Positions 60,101-64,000 of a DNA stretch of 64,000 nucleotides are shown here, piece after piece. The notes under the pieces were generated by a model that worked only from the letters and a program-made list of their open reading frames with translations, was not told where the DNA came from and did not search any database. The translations under genes and the position numbers were made by a program. Each line of letters starts with the position of its first letter. Positions within the stretch are counted from its first letter, which is position 1. The stretch comes from Temnothorax longispinosus (lineage: Eukaryota > Arthropoda > Insecta > Hymenoptera > Formicidae), in NCBI RefSeq assembly GCF_030848805.1, contig NC_092368.1, forward strand, positions 7,366,238 to 7,430,237, given 5' to 3'.

Positions 60101-62914
60101 CGTTTTTACGGCCTCGCACTTTGTCATCGCGTCTCATTTTTCATTATCTACCTGCGATTTTATGAGTCAATTACCGAAATCGGCACGATAAAGTCTGTCA
60201 CGTTTGCGCTCGTAAATACCAATGGGAGACGCAGCAATTGCATAACTGGTAACCGATAACGTTACCAGCCGCGCGTTAGTCTGAGGTCCCTGGAAGCTAT
60301 AAAAAAAGGTCTTCGGCGGGTAGCGCCGCCGATAAGAGACACCATCGTCCTTGAAACCTTTTTCCCTCCCGGCCGTGTCATTCACCCAGATCGACCCACT
60401 CTGTAGGCCGCTTCTCGTCCTCTCTCACCCCGCGCTGCCAGTCTCTTTTACCTCTCCGATGCACGCTTTTATACTTCGTTCATTTTGATGGCTATCGCGT
60501 TTCGCATCCGTGTTACTCGCGTACAGCGTAATATCTTGAAAACGATCGTCAGACAAAATAGCAATGCGACGATAGCAACCTTTACATGAATTGCCATTTA
60601 ACAACCATCTAGTTTTATGCTTCGGTATATATGTGTAACTCGCGCATAATAAAATTCTTACGGTACGAAAATAACTCTCTTAAGAATTTTAGGGTCCGCT
60701 CCGGCTGGATGTCAAAGTCAGGCGAATAACGGTACTATATGAATATTATGAAGAAATGTACTATGTTGAGAAAATAAAAATTTACACGGAGAATTTAGGA
60801 TTAATTAATTTTCGCAATCAATATGACAAACGATCCTAACAAATTTCATAGAAATTTCATCGAGTTTCATATAAAAGTAAAGAAACGACGTAATCTTTAG
60901 GCATCAAAGATACGCTGGATGTTCATGTGATTTTTAAGAAATTTTATTAAGTATTCAAATTTTTAAGTTTTACTAAATAAATGTGAAACTGATTAGAAAA
61001 AAAGAATACTTACGGCATTTGAAGCACTTATTTAGCCGCAGATTGTCGAGTATGTGATAAAAATCGAAGACTGATTGACCCATCAGTTCCTCGCTGTTCC
61101 AGCCAAAGTATTCGGCCAATCTAAGACGAGACAAGAAATATTTCCAATAATATAACGCAAAATAATATTCAATAATGCATTTCAGTTATTTTGAAAATAC
61201 TACGTGTATTAATAAAAACAACGCGTTACAAGGAAATCATATTCAAATCTCGCGTACGATAAAGTATGGCACAACTTATCGAATAATGATAAGAATGATA
61301 AGGTATTCAATCATTTCGCTAATTATGCAAGTCAACGACGATTGTGCAAGAAAACAACGACTTAAACTGTATTAATGTAAAATGATGCGCAGTAAATGGA
61401 ATCTAATTATTTTACGAGTTTGCATATGAAAACAATTCAGCAAGGTTTTCACATCGGAATTTCAAACGTAAAAAGGAGAGAATGATGAAAAAGCGGTTCA
61501 ATCACTTACTTCTCGTCGGCATAGGTGAACTTCATACTGAGACTGTGCTTCGACAAAAAGGTATAGCGTCCTAAAGGTATCTCGATGTTACTGGGATGGG
61601 GTATAGGGCTACCCACGAGCACCAGAGAAACACCCGTGTCTTGTACCGCGTCCTCATCCTCTTTTTGTCGTTCTTCACTATCAACTTCCATGGAATTCGA
61701 GTTTGAGTCGCGAATGTTTGTCAGTCTGCCAGTGCAATGAATCACCTGCCGAGCATTTCCAATCACGGGTATATTATTCAAATTGGTTGAGAAAGTTTTA
61801 TTGGAAGAGATTCTTTGGAAGAGCATATTGTGAAAAGCATATAAGTGAAATATTGTAAAAATTTTATTATTTCGCAAACTCTGCTATTCGATGAGCATTG
61901 ATTTTATTTTTTTGCGTGCGTATGATATATTTAGATCTCAACTCGTCGGCTTAGGTATATAGATACACGATCTACGCCTTGCTACGCGCACACTTCGCGC
62001 GTACACTATCATGTCTCTTGATTTCACATTTATAAAAAATATTAAGAATATAATTATTTAATTTTATTAAATTTGTTATGATTTCTCTCTCTCCATTTCT
62101 CTACCCTCCCTTTCTCTCTTTCAGATTTATATTTATTCAACGTTTCGTGCCACGCATACTGCAATTATTAGAATGGATAAAGGGATTTCCACATTTTAAT
62201 ATACCTTGTAAGAAGCACTCTTCAGATTAACCTTCCTGCCTTTGTTGGTGAGGGTGCATTTGAGCCGCAAGAAGAAGTTGCGGCCACGTTTCTCATCGGT
62301 ATCCGTCGACTTCGAAGACAGGCACTCGCGCAATTCATCATGGTCACAGGGATGACTGTATTCGTATACACTTTGTCCCATCATGTCCATCTATGCAAAG
62401 CATAGAGATCTACTGTTTAGTTTTATTCCAACGAGAAACGCAGCGAAATGATCACCGTAATCATAAACTCGTAATTATCTCTTGCATTTATAAAAACGAA
62501 ACTAACTAAATATTTTATGGCACTTTCTCTAATTAATTATATAAATATATGTTTTACATTTTATTTTTCTATATAAATTTGACTGTGTACCAAAAATCAA
62601 TTTCGCTACGTGTGTTGAAAAAAATTACTTTACAAAAATTACCAAAAACACATAATAATATTGTTAAAAAAATATAAGAATTATTTAAATCATTATGTAT
62701 TATTTACATATTATTGCTTAATTTATTTCTCATAATTATAATAATTGTTTATAGAAGTTTGTTTGACGTACTTGTGACACTCCGAGATAATCTCTGACGT
62801 TCTCTGACAGGTAGACCATATTGCCGTCACTGGAGAGTACTAACATAAAGCCATTGAGAGCTTTTGGAAATAGTTTATCCGTCTTTGCGGACAACTCGGA
62901 TTTGGCCAGCGAAA
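34363..62914 (-). CDS. sima: HIF-1alpha / similar, hypoxia-inducible bHLH-PAS factor (5' end outside window)
   Basis: HIF-alpha pairs with ARNT/tango to drive hypoxia genes and is destroyed in normoxia after prolyl hydroxylation. Twelve visible coding exons (minus): 62914-62772, 62390-62205, 61745-61510, 61120-61014, 58400-58253, 40592-40139, 39292-39052, 38551-38202, 38105-37867, 37661-37516, 37282-36732, 34695-34363. All phases match and give about 1043 residues. PAS-A includes FMLVLSSDGNMVYLSENVRDYLGV and SHPCDHDELRECL; PAS-B includes IPHPSNIEIPLGRYTFLSKH and FLSKQGGYAWVVTQAT. Both oxygen-sensing prolines are present: LTHLAP (N-terminal site) and LALRAPYIPM (C-terminal site; RAPYIP is the insect form). 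A Gln-rich and a Gly-rich tract follow. No asparagine-hydroxylase motif like vertebrate CEVNAP is seen. The bHLH exons must lie beyond 64000. Confidence 0.95.
35234..35259. repeat. Perfect 11-bp hairpin in last HIF intron
   Basis: GAAGGTAAGCC - ACGA - GGCTTACCTTC. The stem contains GGTAAG on both strands, so each strand has a consensus-like splice donor. Possibly chance. Confidence 0.6.
36126..36182. repeat. (TA)n-rich tract in last HIF intron
   Basis: Mostly TA dinucleotides with a few interruptions, about 57 bases. Confidence 0.85.
36666..36731 (-). CDS. sima: HIF-1alpha alternative C-terminus (intron-retaining form)
   Basis: If the GTGAGT donor at 36731 is not used, the frame continues from ...NLLVSGCD into VSAGYVCLVKPKPTAKGTGN and A, then TGA at 36668-36666. 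The resulting stretch SVLMNLLVSGCDVSAGYVC aligns in position with the vertebrate C-terminal activation domain (LTSYDCEVNAPI), so it may be the ancestral C-terminus rather than simple read-through. A minus-strand AATAAA lies about 300 bases downstream (36364-36359). Confidence 0.6.
   Translation of the reverse strand: MSAGYVCLVKPKPTAKGTGNA
36732..37282 (-). CDS. sima: HIF-1alpha exon with Gly-rich tract and SGCD end
   Basis: Starts after TTGCAG. Encodes NTIFESDRWSSNQERPNKR, EYKRLKCDDS, ILKQRARVLDDLIDLVETEG, a run of seven Gly, and SSVLMNLLVSGCD before GTGAGT. The plus-strand open frames across this region are antisense shadows. Confidence 0.88.
37516..37661 (-). CDS. sima: HIF-1alpha exon (linker)
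   Basis: Acceptor CCGACAG; G completes a Trp codon. Encodes LLDDREQRNSESSLAQLLRT, then DQAVSRRYNDHGGG, LLNPTHLLGQTPRK and one base before GTAAGC. Phase 2 in and phase 1 out match both neighbours. Confidence 0.85.
37867..38105 (-). CDS. sima: HIF-1alpha exon with C-terminal oxygen-dependent degradation site
   Basis: Encodes SPERSMDSLGSPTGGSGGDG, SEDEMLMLGISDSIGDEE, LALRAPYIPMSDQDEALELL and MNDDMVMWSSS. The Pro of APYIP is the VHL-recognition hydroxylation site. Donor GTGAGT. Confidence 0.96.
38202..38551 (-). CDS. sima: HIF-1alpha exon with N-terminal oxygen-dependent degradation site
   Basis: Acceptor TTCGCAG. LKDEPDDLTHLAPTAGDVC is close to vertebrate LKKEPDALTLLAPAAGD, with the LxxLAP hydroxylation motif. 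Then an acidic stretch LEDTPFLSDMLDEIFSNDHY. Donor GTGAGT in phase 0. Confidence 0.96.
39052..39292 (-). CDS. sima: HIF-1alpha exon with Gln-rich tract
   Basis: Encodes DKPTVVRDSSDSAGHRDRP, a Gln/Glu tract (VQQQEQQQQQQEQPQ), then TASIFAPRTEDMNKGFLYFS. The donor is taken as GTGCGT at 39051, which gives ...GVTMLKDEPDDL across the junction; two other donors (near 39061 and about 39009) also keep the phase, so the end is uncertain by some residues. Confidence 0.8.
40139..40592 (-). CDS. sima: HIF-1alpha exon after PAS-B (SGIEHEDEVYS)
   Basis: Acceptor GCTTACAG; T completes a Ser codon so that VNYIL from 58253 joins SGIEHEDEVYS, matching vertebrate CVNYVVSGIIQHDLIFS. It then runs through an acidic, Ser-rich region with the charged helix ALKESLEESIKESLKENDE and ends SFIFQ before GTACGG. 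Confidence 0.92.
40593..40639 (-). CDS. Possible alternative HIF start, PAS-less form
   Basis: Directly upstream of, and in frame with, the 40592 exon is an ATG at 40636-40634 in good context (GACATGG) encoding MGTLSTPAARDFAYS before GIEHEDEV. An acceptor-like TTAACAG ends at 40640. Splicing from the PAS-B exon to this site would shift the frame, so it would make sense only with a separate upstream non-coding exon. Not supported by any transcript evidence here. Confidence 0.35.
45167..45463. repeat. Tandem double-hairpin repeat, copy 2
   Basis: Same orientation and order as 3351-3657. Hairpin A (45167-45326) pairs CCTAACGCGAGCGTGAAA with TTTCACGCTCTTGTTAGG; hairpin B (45331-45463) pairs ATAGTATGAACAACT with AGTTGTACAATATACTAT and has the inner GGTCGCACTCGC / GCTCGTGCGACC loop. 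It differs from copy 1 mainly in the loop of hairpin A. Confidence 0.88.
46548..46684. mobile_element. 140-bp MITE family, copy 1
   Basis: Starts CAGACAGCACGCATG and ends GTGAGGCTGCCTGGG, a decayed form of the inverted end. The core is a series of AAGACGTCTTA-like palindromes (AAGACGTCTTAAAGACATCT). Copy 2 lies at 52178-52320. Confidence 0.75.
46721..47250 (+). mobile_element. Rearranged mariner element with both arms from the 3' end
   Basis: The centre encodes the mariner catalytic stretch LEHPAYSPDLAPSDYHL, then KDALRGRRFATGQHVQEAVHG on the plus strand. The right arm continues to the mariner C-terminus (WNKCIEKQ...VKK, stop). The left arm is an inverted copy of the same 3' end: read on the minus strand it encodes KFMKRWNKCIEKQGDCVEK, stop. 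So two head-to-head 3' ends flank a fragment of the transposase. No 5' half; frameshifts and a stop make it inactive. Confidence 0.85.
52178..52320. mobile_element. 143-bp MITE family, copy 2 (intact ends)
   Basis: Perfect 12-base ends CCAGACAGCACG and CGTGCTGTCTGG bound a core of AAGACGTCTTA palindromes. Same orientation as copy 1, 5.6 kb away in the same HIF intron. Confidence 0.85.
57173..57250 (-). promoter_or_regulatory. Candidate internal HIF promoter / non-coding first exon
   Basis: On the minus strand, two tandem ETS-type sites (CCGGAAGT on plus at 57209-57216 and 57219-57226) are followed by a CpG-rich stretch and a full consensus donor GCGAG|GTAAGT at 57174/57173. This is the arrangement of a TATA-less first exon, on the HIF strand and inside the long intron. 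No ATG lies between the ETS sites and the donor. Inferred only from motifs. Confidence 0.3.
58253..58400 (-). CDS. sima: HIF-1alpha exon: PAS-B C-terminal half
   Basis: Acceptor TGTTTCAG. Encodes FSKGQCETEAYRFLSKQGG, YAWVVTQATLIHCSKQQKP and VVCVNYIL, then two bases before GTAGGA. Compare vertebrate [26 protein letters not shown]. Confidence 0.96.
61014..61120 (-). CDS. sima: HIF-1alpha exon: PAS-B middle
   Basis: 35 codons plus split codons: LAEYFGWNSEELMGQSVFD, FYHILDNLRLNKCFKC. Donor GTAAGT. Matches the [23 protein letters not shown] region of vertebrate HIF. Confidence 0.95.
61510..61745 (-). CDS. sima: HIF-1alpha exon: PAS-A end, spacer, PAS-B start
   Basis: Encodes VIHCTGRL, a Ser/Glu-rich spacer (SNSMEVDSEERQKEDEDAV), then VSLVLVGSPIPHPSNIEIP and LGRYTFLSKHSLSMKFTYAD. 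Acceptor CGGCAG, donor GTAAGT. Confidence 0.95.
62205..62390 (-). CDS. sima: HIF-1alpha exon: PAS-A
   Basis: 62 codons: MDMMGQSVYEYSHPCDHDEL, RECLSSKSTDTDEKRGRNFF, LRLKCTLTNKGRKVNLKSAS, YK, then GTATAT. The SHPCDHDE and FFLRLKCTLT motifs are diagnostic of HIF-alpha PAS-A. Confidence 0.96.
62772..62914 (-). CDS. sima: HIF-1alpha exon: start of PAS-A (first visible exon)
   Basis: Acceptor AGTTCCAG. Encodes SLAKSELSAKTDKLFPKALN, GFMLVLSSDGNMVYLSENVR, DYLGVSQ before GTACGT. It starts one base into a codon, so at least one further upstream exon with the bHLH domain lies beyond the window. Confidence 0.94.
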
Positions 62915-63133
62915 CTGGAACTTAATTAAGAGAGTCGAAAATTGAGTGAGACGCTGTCGATTAAATCCCGAAATCATTTAAAGTCGCTAAATACAGTATT
63001 AAAATCTGGATTAAAATTTTGAAAATATTCACTCAGAAAAACTCTTGGCTTATCAAATCATAAATTACACAAATAGCTATGTTACTGTTAGAACCCAAAT
63101 TCCGTCATTATTCGATTTAACTAGTTTAACTAG

Positions 63134-63526
63134 TAAGCGGGCTACACACACAGAGATATGTGTCAAGAAACAGTATCGCGATACTGTCTCGATAAGACAT
63201 GTCTCAGATCACGTGTACTATACACACACTGCGATATGTAACAGGTATCACTTATTTCTAGTACTGACTTGTGAGTGCATGATTTTTGTAAGGGATCTGT
63301 CGCGAGATTACCCTACACACTCGAAACAGCTGAGACATATTTCAGTATCATTGTTTCGGTCTCCATGTATCCCATCAAGAACAGGAGACAAGAGGCATGT
63401 ATCGATACTTATTATATCGCCTTATGAAACCTTCGGAGACGTTCCTACACACGATGAGACATGTCTCATGAAACGGTATCACGATACCGTTTCTTGATAC
63501 ATATCTCTGTGTGTGTAGCTCGCTTA
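63134..63526. mobile_element. 393-bp element with about 55-base inverted ends
   Basis: Left end TAAGCGGGCTACACACACAG ...TCAAGAAACAGTATCGCGATACTGT and right end ACGGTATCACGATACCGTTTCTTGA... CTGTGTGTGTAGCTCGCTTA are complementary with few mismatches. Each arm contains its own sub-palindrome (GTATCGCGATAC / GTATCACGATAC). The core has no transposase frame. Confidence 0.85.
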
Positions 63527-63799
63527 AAAGTCAAAACTAGTTTTATCAAAGGCCTTTCATCAATACTGTATTAATTGATCAATTTTAGAAATAACCAAAT
63601 GTATTTGACAATACCGGTATTCTCTAAAAATTTTCCAGTTAATACCCGTTCTGACGAGTTAAAATCAGTTTTAACGAAGCACACTCACCGTTAAAACACG
63701 TTTTTATTTAGGTAAAACTAGTTGTAACTTTAGGTAAAACTAGTTGTAACTAGGGAAAAGTAATAATAAACTCCTGCTTTAACAAAACAGGTGGAAAAG

Positions 63800-64000
63800 T
63801 GGATGCAGTAGGTTTTGCCCTCCTGCGGGGGGGGCTCCACCTAAAAAAACTAACATAACCCAACCCAATTGTTGTGTGGGTGGATCACACGTGTATGATC
63901 ACACATACACTTTTCCACCTACACAACAATTGGGTGGAGTTAGGTTAGTTTCTTTAGAGGTAGAGCCCCCCGCAGGGGGGCGGAACTCACTGCATCCATG
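63800..64000. repeat. Foldback repeat at right window edge (GAGCCCC family)
   Basis: GTGGATGCAGTAGGTTTTGC, a G/C block CTCCTGCGGGGGGGGCTCCA, ACTAACATAACCCA and CCCAATTGTTGTGTGGGTGG at the left are mirrored by CCACCTACACAACAATTGGG, GGTTAGTTTC, GAGCCCCCCGCAGGGGGGCG and CTCACTGCATCCATG at the right. It may extend past the window. The G/C block and CACAACAATTGG are shared with 3090-3300. Confidence 0.8.

Larger units (their letters stand above)
62915..64000 (-). other. HIF-1alpha intron running off the right edge
   Basis: No coding exon recognised. It holds a 393-bp inverted-repeat element (63134-63526), a two-copy tandem repeat of TTAGGTAAAACTAGTTGTAA at about 63705-63751, and a foldback element reaching the window edge (63800-64000). 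Confidence 0.6.

Noticed and set aside
63045..63497. 150-codon plus-strand frame at the right side
   Set aside because: It lies mostly inside the 393-bp inverted-repeat element and shows no protein similarity.
1..64000. tRNA, rRNA genes and CRISPR arrays
   Set aside because: I looked for tRNA B-box-like GGTTCRANYCC with a cloverleaf and for regularly spaced direct repeats and found none convincing; inverted repeats here are foldback elements, not CRISPR.

Overview
This window is animal nuclear DNA with spliced genes, GT-AG introns, long AT-rich introns and many short palindromic repeats. The proteins are of insect type: a HIF-alpha whose C-terminal oxygen-sensing motif is RAPYIP, an XBP1 with a 23-nt IRE1 intron, and a paxillin. 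Together with the mariner and other DDE-type remnants this suggests a hymenopteran, perhaps an ant, but the species cannot be named from the sequence alone.

Layout. (1) 1762-19373, plus strand: the complete coding part of paxillin, ten exons in the long form, with LD1-LD5 and LIM1-LIM4. A second, mutually exclusive last exon at 17531-17650 ends the protein after LIM3 with an acidic tail. (2) 21471-24959, minus strand: complete Xbp1, three exons, convergent with paxillin. The twin IRE1 hairpins can be read base by base, and the unspliced frame ends in a tail that matches the vertebrate XBP1u translational-arrest peptide. (3) 25.3-34.3 kb: no host gene recognised. It holds a 306-bp foldback element, a (TA)n tract split by a 2.4-kb GC-rich insertion, a 732-bp foldback element and AT-rich DNA. 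(4) 34363 to beyond the right edge, minus strand: HIF-1alpha (similar). Twelve coding exons are visible, from PAS-A to the C-terminus; the bHLH exons lie outside the window. One 17.5-kb intron falls between the end of PAS-B and the oxygen-dependent degradation region.

How the genes relate. They act in separate processes: paxillin is the integrin/focal-adhesion scaffold, Xbp1 is the IRE1 branch of the unfolded protein response, and HIF-1alpha is the hypoxia transcription factor. All three show sequence-level signs of alternative products: two C-termini for paxillin, IRE1-switched frames for Xbp1, and two possible C-termini plus a possible PAS-less start for HIF.

Exon boundaries were set by hand from open frame, splice dinucleotides, phase compatibility and family motifs. 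No search or transcript data were available. Introns and intergenic stretches carry at least a dozen distinct inverted-repeat (MITE or foldback) elements, several in more than one copy.
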